Assembly: GCF_014268595.2 (NCBI RefSeq)
Contig: NZ_CP077091.1
Span: 4,694,001-4,758,000, forward strand
Length of the DNA: 64,000 nucleotides
DNA from: Pseudomonas hamedanensis
GTDB lineage: Bacteria; Pseudomonadota; Gammaproteobacteria; Pseudomonadales; Pseudomonadaceae
Reading direction: 5' to 3'
Shown here: positions 16,534 to 24,497 of the stretch, piece by piece
Position numbering within the stretch: the stretch's first letter is position 1
Layout: each line of letters opens with the position of its first letter
The notes under the pieces: model-generated
Databases searched by the model: none
What the model saw: only the letters and a program-made list of their open reading frames with translations
Told to the model about the DNA's origin: nothing
Position numbers and translations under genes: made by a program

Positions 16534-18246
16534 GTGTTTGCCAACCTGTTGATCATCCTCGCCTCGTCCCTCGTGGTGATTGCCCTGTTCCGTCGCCTGC
16601 GGCTGCCGCCGGTACTGGGTTACCTGTGCGTGGGATTGCTGGTCGGGCCGAGCGCATTCGACTGGGTCAATGAAAGTGAACACCTGCCCGACGTCGCCGA
16701 ACTGGGCGTGGTGTTCCTGCTGTTCTCCCTGGGCCTGGAGTTCTCGCTGTCGAAGATGATTGCATTGCGTCAGGTGGTGTTCCGCCTCGGCAGTCAGCAG
16801 GTGCTGATCAGCACTGCCGTCCTCGGTCTGTTGCTGATGCTGCTGGGCATGCCAATGACGCCGGCGCTATTGCTCGGCGCGGGGCTTTCGCTGTCCTCCA
16901 CCGCGATCGTCACCAAGGAACTGGGCAGCCTCGGCGAAGTGTTCAGTAGCCACGGCCAGAACGCGATTGGCGTTCTATTGTTCCAGGACGTGGTCGCGGT
17001 GTTGCTGCTGACCCTGGTGCCGGTCTTCGCCGGCAGCAGCGAGCAGGCCTGGTACTGGGCGTTGCCGCTGACCCTGGCAAAGACCGTGGTGCTGTTTGTC
17101 GGCCTGCTTCTGGCCAGTCGCTGGCTGCTGCCGCGTTTGTTCCATGAGGTAGCGGCCTCGCGTTCGGCGGAGTTGTTTGTCCTGCTGGCGCTGGTGATTG
17201 TGCTGCTCACCGCGTGGCTGACCCACTTGCTGGGTCTGTCGCCGGCCCTTGGCGCATTTCTCGCCGGCATGCTGCTCGGTGAGAGTCACTATCGACACCA
17301 GATCGAAGCCGATATCCGGCCCTTTCGCGACATCCTGCTCGGGGTGTTTTTCGTCAGCATCGGCATGCTGATCGACCTGCAACTGTTTGCCAGTCACGGT
17401 CTGTTGATCGTCGGCCTCACCCTCGGCCTGATGCTGATCAAGGGCGTCGTGGTCGCGCTGTTGGTGAAATGGCGCGGCAGCGACAGTGAAACGGCGTGGC
17501 GCAGCGGTCTGGCGTTGGCCCAGGGCGGCGAGTTCTGTTTTGCCCTGATGGCGCAGATGCAGCAAAACCAGCTGATGCCTGCCGAGCTGGGCGCCCTGCT
17601 GCTGGCGGCGACATTCTGCTCGATGCTGCTCACGCCTTTGCTGCTGCGGGCGGCGCCACGCATCGCGGCAGCGCTGCACCGCAAGCCGAATCAGGAAGCT
17701 CAGATCGAACAGATCAGTGCGCTCAACGCCGACCTCGACAAGCACGTGGTGATTTGCGGATACGGTCGCGTCGGCCAGTCGATCGGACGCTTTCTGCGCA
17801 ACGCCAGTCAACCCTATATCGCGCTGGATAATGACCCCGTGCGTGTCCGGGAGGCCGCGTGCGCAGAAAGCGCCGTGCATTACGGCGACTCGTCGCGCGG
17901 TGACTTGCTGACCGCCGTTGGCCTGCTGCGCGCCAAGCTATTGGTGATTGCGGTGGATCAAAGTGACGTGGCCCTGGGCATTCTCAAGGAGGCGCGGCGA
18001 CTTAACGCACACGTGCCGATTCTGGTCCGCACGCGCGACGACAGCCAATGGGCCGAACTGAAAGCGGCCGGCGCCAGCGAAGTGGTGCCGGAGCTGTTGG
18101 AATCGAGTCTGATGCTCGCCTCTCACGCGCTGATCATGCTCGGTCTGCCGGCGCATCAGGTGCAGGCGAAGGTCGATCAGGTGCGCATCGACCGCTATCG
18201 CCTGCTGCACGGTTTTTATCCCGGTGCCGATGATGAAGAGCGTTAG
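16534..18246 (+). CDS. Monovalent cation:proton antiporter (CPA2/KefB-like) with TrkA-N domain
   Basis: Encodes 570 residues: about twelve membrane segments (1-385), then a cytoplasmic Rossmann domain beginning HVVICGYGRVGQSIG (near residue 405) that should bind NAD(H) as in KefB/KefC and YbaL. Such proteins exchange K+ or Na+ for protons and are gated by ligands at the TrkA-N part. I choose the GTG at 16534 because GGAG lies seven bases upstream and the first membrane helix begins there; a longer frame from 16450 adds a non-membrane leader. No KefF/KefG ancillary gene is adjacent, so glutathione control is unproven. Confidence 0.85.
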   Translation: MFANLLIILASSLVVIALFRRLRLPPVLGYLCVGLLVGPSAFDWVNESEHLPDVAELGVVFLLFSLGLEFSLSKMIALRQVVFRLGSQQVLISTAVLGLLLMLLGMPMTPALLLGAGLSLSSTAIVTKELGSLGEVFSSHGQNAIGVLLFQDVVAVLLLTLVPVFAGSSEQAWYWALPLTLAKTVVLFVGLLLASRWLLPRLFHEVAASRSAELFVLLALVIVLLTAWLTHLLGLSPALGAFLAGMLLGESHYRHQIEADIRPFRDILLGVFFVSIGMLIDLQLFASHGLLIVGLTLGLMLIKGVVVALLVKWRGSDSETAWRSGLALAQGGEFCFALMAQMQQNQLMPAELGALLLAATFCSMLLTPLLLRAAPRIAAALHRKPNQEAQIEQISALNADLDKHVVICGYGRVGQSIGRFLRNASQPYIALDNDPVRVREAACAESAVHYGDSSRGDLLTAVGLLRAKLLVIAVDQSDVALGILKEARRLNAHVPILVRTRDDSQWAELKAAGASEVVPELLESSLMLASHALIMLGLPAHQVQAKVDQVRIDRYRLLHGFYPGADDEER

Positions 18247-19451
18247 TCCTGACTCACGGCGCCGATCTTGTGCAGCGACAGGTCGGCGCCGTAATACTCT
18301 TGTTCCTGAGTCAGGCGCAGCCCATGCAGCGCCTTGATCACGCCGTAAACCACGAAACCGCCGAGCAGCGCCACCGCAACGCCCAGTGCGGTGCCGAGCA
18401 ACTGGCTGATCAGGCTGACGCCGCCCAGGCCGCCCAGCGCGGTCTGGCCGAAAATACCGCAGGCAATGGCGCCCCACACACCGCACAAGCCGTGCAGCGG
18501 CCACACCCCCAGCACGTCGTCAATGCGCCATTTGACCTGCGCGGCGGTAAAGCACCAGACAAACAGCGCGCCCGCTATCGCGCCGGTGACCAGCGCGCCG
18601 ACCGGGTGCATCAGATCGGACCCTGCGCAAATCGCCACCAGTCCGGCCAATGGGCCGTTGTGCAGAAACCCGGGGTCATTGCGCCCGACGATCAAAGCCG
18701 CCACCGTGCCGCCGACCATTGCCATCAGCGAGTTGACCGCCACCAGGCCACTGACGCCCTGCAGCGTCTGGGCGCTCATCACGTTGAAGCCGAACCAGCC
18801 GACAATCAGGATCCACGAGCCCAGTGCCAGGAAAGGAATGCTCGAAGGTGCAAACGCAACCAGGCGTCCGTCGCGATAGCGGCCATTTCGCGGGCCAAGC
18901 AGCAGCACCGCGGCCAGCGCCAGCCAGCCGCCCATGGCATGCACCACCACCGAGCCTGCGAAGTCATGAAACGCTGCCCCGAACTGCACCGTCAGCCACG
19001 CTTGCACACCGTAGTTGCCGTTCCAGACGATGCCTTCGAAAAACGGGTAGATAAACGCAACGATCAATGCCGTGGCACACAGCTGTGGAACAAAGCGCGC
19101 GCGTTCGGCGATCCCTCCGGAAATAATCGCCGGAATCGCTGCGGCAAAAGTCAGCAGAAAGAAAAATTTTACCAGCGGGTAACCATGATCGGCACTCAGC
19201 ACAGCCGCCGGCTGCATGAACGTCACGCCGTAAGAGATCCAATAGCCTATAAAGAAATAGGCGAGCGTGGAGACGGCGAAATCGCTGAGAATTTTCGACA
19301 AGGCGTTGACCTGGTTCTTCTGCCGGACGGTGCCGACTTCCAGGAAGGCGAAACCGGCATGCATTGCCAGCACCATCACCGCACCGATCAGAATGAACAA
19401 CGTATTGGAGCTGTGAACCAGCGTGTCCACAGCGCTTTGTAGAGTTTCCAT
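18243..19451 (-). CDS. Ammonium transporter of the Amt family
   Basis: Encodes 402 residues with about eleven membrane helices. The two pore histidines are present (H171 in VVVHAMGG, H320 in WPLHGLCG), as are the Amt signatures NALSKILSDFAV and DFAGSVVVH. It would carry ammonium into the cell. Unlike the usual amtB, there is no glnK beside it, and it lacks an obvious cleaved signal peptide, so it is probably a second Amt paralogue. The gene converges on the antiporter gene with a 4-base overlap. A sigma-54-type promoter about 205 bases upstream suggests nitrogen control. Confidence 0.9.
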   Translation of the reverse strand: METLQSAVDTLVHSSNTLFILIGAVMVLAMHAGFAFLEVGTVRQKNQVNALSKILSDFAVSTLAYFFIGYWISYGVTFMQPAAVLSADHGYPLVKFFFLLTFAAAIPAIISGGIAERARFVPQLCATALIVAFIYPFFEGIVWNGNYGVQAWLTVQFGAAFHDFAGSVVVHAMGGWLALAAVLLLGPRNGRYRDGRLVAFAPSSIPFLALGSWILIVGWFGFNVMSAQTLQGVSGLVAVNSLMAMVGGTVAALIVGRNDPGFLHNGPLAGLVAICAGSDLMHPVGALVTGAIAGALFVWCFTAAQVKWRIDDVLGVWPLHGLCGVWGAIACGIFGQTALGGLGGVSLISQLLGTALGVAVALLGGFVVYGVIKALHGLRLTQEQEYYGADLSLHKIGAVSQD

Positions 19452-19480
19452 GGGAGGCAGACCTGAAGGCTAAAAAGGCA

Positions 19481-19562
19481 CCAAAGCGGTTCGCTCGCCC
19501 ATTTCATGCACCAAGTTGCGCCAACGCAGTCACCGCGATCAAGGATCGACGAACCGCTTTGG
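19481..19562 (-). repeat. 13-bp inverted repeat spaced by 56 bases in the amt leader
   Basis: CCAAAGCGGTTCG (19481-19493) and CGAACCGCTTTGG (19550-19562) are perfect complements. Both lie between the predicted sigma-54 promoter and the amt start, so the transcript could fold into a long-range stem whose proximal arm ends about 30 bases before the start codon. Confidence 0.75.
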
Positions 19563-19667
19563 CGCACAAGATCGATGGACTGACACGAACCGGGATCATT
19601 TGAGTTAAGGTTTTGCACCGGCACGCCCGGCAACAGCGCACGAATGCCAGGCGATGCACCAGCACAC

Positions 19668-19683
19668 AGCAAAAGTTGTACCA
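19668..19683 (-). promoter_or_regulatory. Sigma-54 (RpoN)-type promoter for the amt gene
   Basis: Read on the minus strand the sequence is TGGTACAACTTTTGCT. It fits the consensus TGGYACRNNNNTTGCW at every fixed position, with GG and GC ten bases apart. Transcription would start near 19657. I did not find a clear NtrC site upstream. Confidence 0.7.
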
Positions 19684-19754
19684 GTCATTTGTACTGAACC
19701 TTCGCGCAAGGCTCATACTCGAACGCTTCAGACGCCACTTACGGAGATCCACCC

Positions 19755-20069
19755 ATGGCCAGCATCAAGGCAAAGACTGCTCAAGAAATCCTGATGAACG
19801 ACTTCCAGACTCTGGTCGCCGACACCGAACGGTTGCTCGAGCACACCGCCACCCTGGCCGGCGATCAGGCGGATGAATTGCGTGGGCAGATCCACGAAAG
19901 CCTGCTGCGCGCCCGTGAGACCCTCAAGCTCACCGAGGACACCCTGCGCGAGCGCGGCCAGGCCGCCGTGACCGCCACCGAGGATTACGTCTCGGCCAAC
20001 CCATGGCAGTCGGTCGGCATCGCCGCTGGCGTCGGCTTTCTGATTGGCCTGCTGGCCACGCGGCGCTGA
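19755..20069 (+). CDS. DUF883 membrane-anchored protein (ElaB/YqjD-like)
   Basis: Encodes 104 residues: a long amphipathic coiled-coil region (about 1-78) followed by a single C-terminal membrane segment (VGIAAGVGFLIGLLATRR) with the glycine-rich, arginine-ended look of ElaB/YqjD. E. coli YqjD anchors ribosomes to the inner membrane in stationary phase; whether this one does so is inference. GGAGATCCACCC precedes the ATG. It is the first gene of a three-gene unit like the E. coli yqjDEK set. Confidence 0.85.
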   Translation: MASIKAKTAQEILMNDFQTLVADTERLLEHTATLAGDQADELRGQIHESLLRARETLKLTEDTLRERGQAAVTATEDYVSANPWQSVGIAAGVGFLIGLLATRR

Positions 20070-20071
20070 TC

Positions 20072-20458
20072 ATGTCGATCGGTGAATCCGGCCCGACTGC
20101 GGGCACCGCCTCCTCCACGCGGCGCCTGGGCGCCGCTGTTCTGGGGCTGCTGCACAGTCATGTCGAATTGTTCGGCATCGAATTGCAGGAGCAGAAATCA
20201 CGCACCGTCAGCCTGCTGCTGTTTGCCGGTCTGGCGCTGGTCTTCGCCCTGCTGCTGTTGGTGGGCCTGTCGACACTGGTTATGATCATCTTCTGGGATA
20301 CATACCGCCTGGCGGCGATCATCGGCCTGTGTGTCTTCTATACCCTGGCTTCGATTTTCTGCGGATTGCGCCTCAAGGCGGCGATCTTCGATGAATCCTC
20401 GCCCTTCCACGGCACGCTCGAAGAGCTGGCCAACGACCGGGAGCGTCTGCTGCCATGA
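20072..20458 (+). CDS. Phage-holin-family-like membrane protein (YqjE type)
   Basis: Encodes 128 residues with two central hydrophobic segments (about 48-75 and 82-105) flanked by charged ends; HSHVELFGIELQEQKSR before the first helix is typical of YqjE. The family name refers to holin-like topology, not to lysis. It begins three bases after the DUF883 stop and overlaps the next start as ATGA, so the three genes are translated together. Confidence 0.82.
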   Translation: MSIGESGPTAGTASSTRRLGAAVLGLLHSHVELFGIELQEQKSRTVSLLLFAGLALVFALLLLVGLSTLVMIIFWDTYRLAAIIGLCVFYTLASIFCGLRLKAAIFDESSPFHGTLEELANDRERLLP

Positions 20459-20793
20459 GCCTGCCTGAACTTCCCCACAACAGCTCGCGGCGAGAAATGC
20501 GCAAGGCGCTGATCCGCCTGCGCATGGAAATGCATCGCCAGGAAATTCGTCACGAAGCCGGGCAAGTGCTGCAGCCACTGCAGCGTGTGCGCGGCATGAC
20601 GCAAAACCTGCAGGATGGCTTCGGCATCAAACACGCGCCGTTATGGGGCGTGGCAGCCGTGACGCTACTGGGTTTTCTGACCGGCAAGGGCGCGAAAAGC
20701 GGCGGCACCGGCGGTCTGGGCCGGCTGGTTCGATTGGGCACCACGCTGGGTCCGCTGATCAAACTGGTCCTGCAAACCACGCGTAAACGCTGA
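20455..20793 (+). CDS. Hypothetical membrane-associated protein (YqjK position)
   Basis: Encodes 112 residues: a basic helical N-terminus (RREMRKALIRLRMEMHRQEIR), a short hydrophobic segment (LWGVAAVTLLGFLTG) and a glycine-rich tail ending in basic residues. Nothing catalytic is seen. Its start overlaps the YqjE-like stop. It occupies the place of yqjK in the enterobacterial operon, although sequence likeness is limited to general character. Confidence 0.72.
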   Translation: MSLPELPHNSSRREMRKALIRLRMEMHRQEIRHEAGQVLQPLQRVRGMTQNLQDGFGIKHAPLWGVAAVTLLGFLTGKGAKSGGTGGLGRLVRLGTTLGPLIKLVLQTTRKR

Positions 20794-20916
20794 CGCGATA
20801 CATCTGGCTACATTCTTGCACTATCGGCGGGATGAACCTCTTTAGCGGGAGGTTCAATCCCGTGCGCCTATCCGGTCGGCGGGTTCAATCAGAACAACAA
20901 CGACTAAGGAGGCCCC

Positions 20917-22080
20917 GTGATCGACGGGCAACCGCTCGCCTGCTTTCAGCCTTTCATTGATACCGCCACCGGACGCATCGCAGGCGTCGAGGCATTGGGT
21001 CGCCTGCGCCAGGCCGACGGGCAACTGCATTCGGTCGGTCCGCTGTTCGCCGACCCACGCGCGCCGGCCGTGGCTCTGCGCCGGCTCGACCGACAGATCC
21101 GCGACAACGCCTTGAGCCGCCTGCATGAGGCCCCCGCCGACTGGTTCCTCAGCCTGAACATGTCACCGCGCTGGATCAGTCGCCTGCGCCCGGATCAGGC
21201 GCTGCCCAGCCTAAAGCAATTGGCGCAACACGGTGTCGACCCGCAACGCATCGTCTTCGAAATCACCGAACTGGGCGGCAACAGCCAACGCCTGGCCGAC
21301 GTCGTGGGACGTTATCGAGAGGCTGGCGCGCGCATCGCCATTGACGATTTTGGCGCCGGCTATTCGCAGCTCGACCGTGTCCTGGCACTGCAACCGGACA
21401 TCCTCAAACTCGACATGCGCCTGTTCCAGGCCGCGGCACTCGGCGGGCCCAGCAGTGACGTGGTCAAGGCCCTGGCGCAAATGGCCGAGAAAACCGGCTG
21501 CTGGATCATCGCCGAAGGCGTCGAGACCGAAGCCCAACTGAATTTCGCCCTTGAGTGCGGCTCACGTTACGTGCAGGGTTTTCTGTTCGCCCGCGCGCAG
21601 CAAGCGTTCTTCGCAACCGATGCCTTCGTGCAACACTTCGCCAGACTGCGACAACGCTACGTGCAACAAAAGCTGGCCGAGCGCGGGCGCCTGATGCAAA
21701 TGCGCCAGCAACTCGGCCAACTCATGAACATTTTGCAAGCCTGGGCCGGCGCGCACGCATCACTCAGTGCGTTACCGCAACTGGAAGCTTTTCCCTGGCT
21801 GCTGCGTTTTTATCAATGCGACCGTCACGGCACCCAACTGACGCCCAACCTCGAATGGCGCCACAACGGCTGGGTCGCCGACAACCGTTACCTGGGGCAC
21901 AACTGGTCGTGGCGCCCGTACTTTTATCAATTGCTCGCCGAAGGCTGGGAAGAGCGCCGCCTGACCCTGTCGACGACGTACCGCGACGCCACCAGCAATC
22001 AGTATTGCCTGACAGCCGGGCAGTTTTTCGATAACGGCGAACGGTTGCTGTTGATCGACATTGATGCCGCCGGACTGTAG
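20917..22080 (+). CDS. Cyclic-di-GMP phosphodiesterase, EAL domain with C-terminal sensory region
   Basis: Encodes 387 residues. The EAL domain (about 5-250) has all catalytic residues I can check: EAL in VEALGR, Asn in LSLNMSP, Glu in FEITE, the DD pair in [10 protein letters not shown], Lys in ILKLDM, Glu in AEGVETEAQ and Gln in YVQGFLF. It should therefore hydrolyse c-di-GMP. The remaining 135 residues resemble a PAS/cache-like fold ([13 protein letters not shown]) of the kind that follows some EAL domains. There is no GGDEF domain or membrane segment. AAGGAGG stands just before the GTG start. Confidence 0.88.
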   Translation: MIDGQPLACFQPFIDTATGRIAGVEALGRLRQADGQLHSVGPLFADPRAPAVALRRLDRQIRDNALSRLHEAPADWFLSLNMSPRWISRLRPDQALPSLKQLAQHGVDPQRIVFEITELGGNSQRLADVVGRYREAGARIAIDDFGAGYSQLDRVLALQPDILKLDMRLFQAAALGGPSSDVVKALAQMAEKTGCWIIAEGVETEAQLNFALECGSRYVQGFLFARAQQAFFATDAFVQHFARLRQRYVQQKLAERGRLMQMRQQLGQLMNILQAWAGAHASLSALPQLEAFPWLLRFYQCDRHGTQLTPNLEWRHNGWVADNRYLGHNWSWRPYFYQLLAEGWEERRLTLSTTYRDATSNQYCLTAGQFFDNGERLLLIDIDAAGL

Positions 22081-22148
22081 TTGCGCTTGCAGGCGCCAGC
22101 GTGAACCGGGAAGCTAGGGGATCAGTCACCAGACGGAGAGAATCAGCC

Positions 22149-23477
22149 TTGGATTGGCCAACCCTGCTCAACCGCGAACGCCTCGGCAAGCCGCTGCACA
22201 GCCCGCAAGAACTCGGCCGCAGCCCTTTTCACAAAGACCATGACCGCATCATCTTTTCCGGTGCCTTCCGTCGCCTGGGCCGCAAGACCCAAGTGCACCC
22301 GGTGACGAGCAACGATCACATTCACACGCGCTTGACCCACTCGCTGGAAGTCAGCTGCGTAGGCCGCTCGCTGGGCATGCGCGTCGGCGAAACCTTGCGC
22401 AGCGCCCTGCCGCCATGGTGCGACCCGGCCGATCTGGGCATGGTGGTGCAGTCCGCCTGCCTGGCCCATGACATCGGCAACCCGCCGTTCGGCCATTCCG
22501 GGGAAGACGCGATTCGCCATTGGTTCCAGCAGGCAGCGGGACGCGGCTGGCTCGACGACATGAGCGAAGCCGAACGCGGCGATTTCCTTAATTTCGAAGG
22601 CAATGCCCAGGGTTTCCGTGTCCTGACGCAACTGGAGTATCACCAGTTCGACGGCGGCACCCGCCTGACCTACGCCACTCTGGGGACTTATCTGAAATAC
22701 CCGTGGACGGCACGTCACGCTGACTCTCTGGGTTATAAAAAACACAAGTTCGGCTGCTACCAGAGCGAACTGCCCTTGCTCGAACAGATCGCCAGCAAAC
22801 TTGGCCTGCCGCAACTGGAGGAACAGCGCTGGGCGCGGCATCCGCTGGTGTACCTGATGGAGGCCGCCGACGATATCTGTTATGCGCTGATCGACCTCGA
22901 GGACGGCCTGGAAATGGACTTGCTGGAGTACGCCGAAGTCGAGTCGCTGTTGCTCGGTCTGGTCGGCGACGATCTGCCGGAGACTTACCGTCAGCTCGGT
23001 CCGCAGGATTCGCGGCGGCGCAAACTGGCGATCCTGCGCGGCAAGGCCATCGAACACTTGACCAACGCGGCGGCACGGGCGTTTGTCGAACAGCAAGAGG
23101 CGCTGCTTGCCGGCACCCTGCACGGCGATCTGGTGGAGCACATGCACGGTCCGGCGAAACGCTGCGTGCTGAATGCCAAGGACATCGCCCGCAAGAAAAT
23201 CTTCCAGGACAAACGCAAGACACTGCATGAAATCGGTGCCTACACGACACTGGAAATCCTGCTCAACTCGTTCTGCGGCGCTGCGCTGGAGCAACACAAC
23301 GGGCGCACGCCGTCGTTCAAAAGCCGACGCATCCTCGATCTGCTGGGCAACAACGCCCCGCATCCACAGGGTTCGTTACACACTTCGTTTCTGCGCATGA
23401 TCGACTTTATCGCCGGCATGACCGACAGCTACGCCAGCGATATGGCGCTGGAAATGACCGGGCGCTCCAGTCATTGA
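22149..23477 (+). CDS. dgt: Deoxyguanosinetriphosphate triphosphohydrolase-like dNTPase
   Basis: Encodes 442 residues of the HD-superfamily dNTP triphosphohydrolases. [10 protein letters not shown] and [16 protein letters not shown] form the metal site, and [10 protein letters not shown] is the family's N-terminal signature. The enzyme removes triphosphate from dGTP or other dNTPs. I start at the TTG of 22149, giving [15 protein letters not shown], because this matches the N-terminus remembered for the P. aeruginosa protein and GGAG stands ten bases upstream; a longer frame from 22101 has no such support. In P. aeruginosa the same gene lies beside rocS2-rocA2, as here. Confidence 0.87.
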   Translation: MDWPTLLNRERLGKPLHSPQELGRSPFHKDHDRIIFSGAFRRLGRKTQVHPVTSNDHIHTRLTHSLEVSCVGRSLGMRVGETLRSALPPWCDPADLGMVVQSACLAHDIGNPPFGHSGEDAIRHWFQQAAGRGWLDDMSEAERGDFLNFEGNAQGFRVLTQLEYHQFDGGTRLTYATLGTYLKYPWTARHADSLGYKKHKFGCYQSELPLLEQIASKLGLPQLEEQRWARHPLVYLMEAADDICYALIDLEDGLEMDLLEYAEVESLLLGLVGDDLPETYRQLGPQDSRRRKLAILRGKAIEHLTNAAARAFVEQQEALLAGTLHGDLVEHMHGPAKRCVLNAKDIARKKIFQDKRKTLHEIGAYTTLEILLNSFCGAALEQHNGRTPSFKSRRILDLLGNNAPHPQGSLHTSFLRMIDFIAGMTDSYASDMALEMTGRSSH

Positions 23478-23862
23478 AACCGCGCCTTCAGCCGGCCGAT
23501 CCGTTGGCCGGTTGAAGGCGCACGTCTGCACGAGACATAACCGCTTTTCAGACCTCAGTGACTGCCAGTGCAGTTCACGCTAAGAGGTCACTGAATAGAA
23601 CCGGAACTCGCTATTGGGGTGATAACTTTTAAACAGCTGTGTAAAGCCACTGACAATCAACACTTGCAAAATTAAAAAGGCCAACTATAAGCCCTTGCCA
23701 AGCCCGCACTTCCTTACGCCAATCCTAATTTACATGTAGTCCCTTTCCTTATTGAATGTAGGATTTATCCGATAACGCACCCGAGACACTGTGAGTCCAT
23801 GCGAGCGCTCATTCAACTGAGCTAAGGTGCGCGCTTTATTCGTGCTTGCATGGGATTTGATT
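23478..23862. other. Intergenic region with a 16-bp hairpin and an inverted repeat
   Basis: GCGCCTTCAGCCGGCC (23485-) pairs with GGCCGGTTGAAGGCGC (ending about 23522) to make a long hairpin just after dgt, without a following T-run. A second inverted repeat, TCAGTGAC (23555-23562) with GTCACTGA (23587-23594), lies in the middle. The last 200 bases are AT-rich and should hold the promoter of the response regulator gene. No frame is supported. Confidence 0.6.
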
Positions 23863-24489
23863 ATGAACTCCGTTTTTATCGTCGACGATCATCCGGTCAT
23901 CCGTCTCGCCGTTCGAATGTTGCTGGAGCATGAAGGTTATAAGGTCGTTGGCGAAACCGACAACGGTGTCGATGCCATGCAAATGGTCCGCGAATGCATG
24001 CCTGATCTGGTCATTCTCGATGTCAGCATCCCCAAGCTGGACGGCCTGGAAGTACTGGCCCGCTTCAACGCCATGGGCTCTGCGCTGAAGATCCTGATTC
24101 TGACGGCACAATGTCCGACACTGTTCGGCATCCGCTGCATGCAGTCCGGGGCGTCGGGTTATGTCTGTAAACAGGAAGACTTGAGTGAATTGGTCAGTGC
24201 TATTAAGGCGGTACTTTCCGGTTATAACTATTTTCCCAGCCAGGCATTGAATCCGGTACGCAGTGATGACACTCGTTATGCCGAACTGGAACTTTTCAAG
24301 TCGGTAAATGACCGCGAACTGATGGTATTGCAACTATTTGCCCAGGGCCGAACCAACAAGGAAATAGCCAAAGGCATGTTTCTCAGTAATAAAACCGTCA
24401 GCACCTATAAAAAACGCCTGATGCAAAAACTCAAAGCCAAATCCCTGGTAGAACTTATCGAGATGGCCAAACGAAACGCACTCGTGTGA
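23863..24489 (+). CDS. rocA2: RocA-like LuxR-family response regulator
   Basis: Encodes 208 residues: a receiver (IVDDHPVIRLAV, phospho-Asp in VILDVSI, Lys-containing YVCKQ) and a LuxR-type helix-turn-helix (NDRELMVLQLFAQG, NKTVSTYKKRLMQKL). The layout, with a BvgS-like multi-domain sensor overlapping its stop and dgt next door, matches rocA2-rocS2 of P. aeruginosa, where the regulator lowers mexAB-oprM expression. The symbol rests on gene order and domain plan, not on an alignment. The ATG at 23863 opens the receiver directly; a longer frame from 23827 adds 12 residues that do not belong to it. Confidence 0.75.
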   Translation: MNSVFIVDDHPVIRLAVRMLLEHEGYKVVGETDNGVDAMQMVRECMPDLVILDVSIPKLDGLEVLARFNAMGSALKILILTAQCPTLFGIRCMQSGASGYVCKQEDLSELVSAIKAVLSGYNYFPSQALNPVRSDDTRYAELELFKSVNDRELMVLQLFAQGRTNKEIAKGMFLSNKTVSTYKKRLMQKLKAKSLVELIEMAKRNALV

Positions 24490-24497
24490 GATCCCGC

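Noticed and set aside
20072..20458. Holin-family protein as a sign of phage lysis genes
   Set aside because: It belongs to the YqjD-YqjE-YqjK set of envelope proteins, with no lysin beside it.
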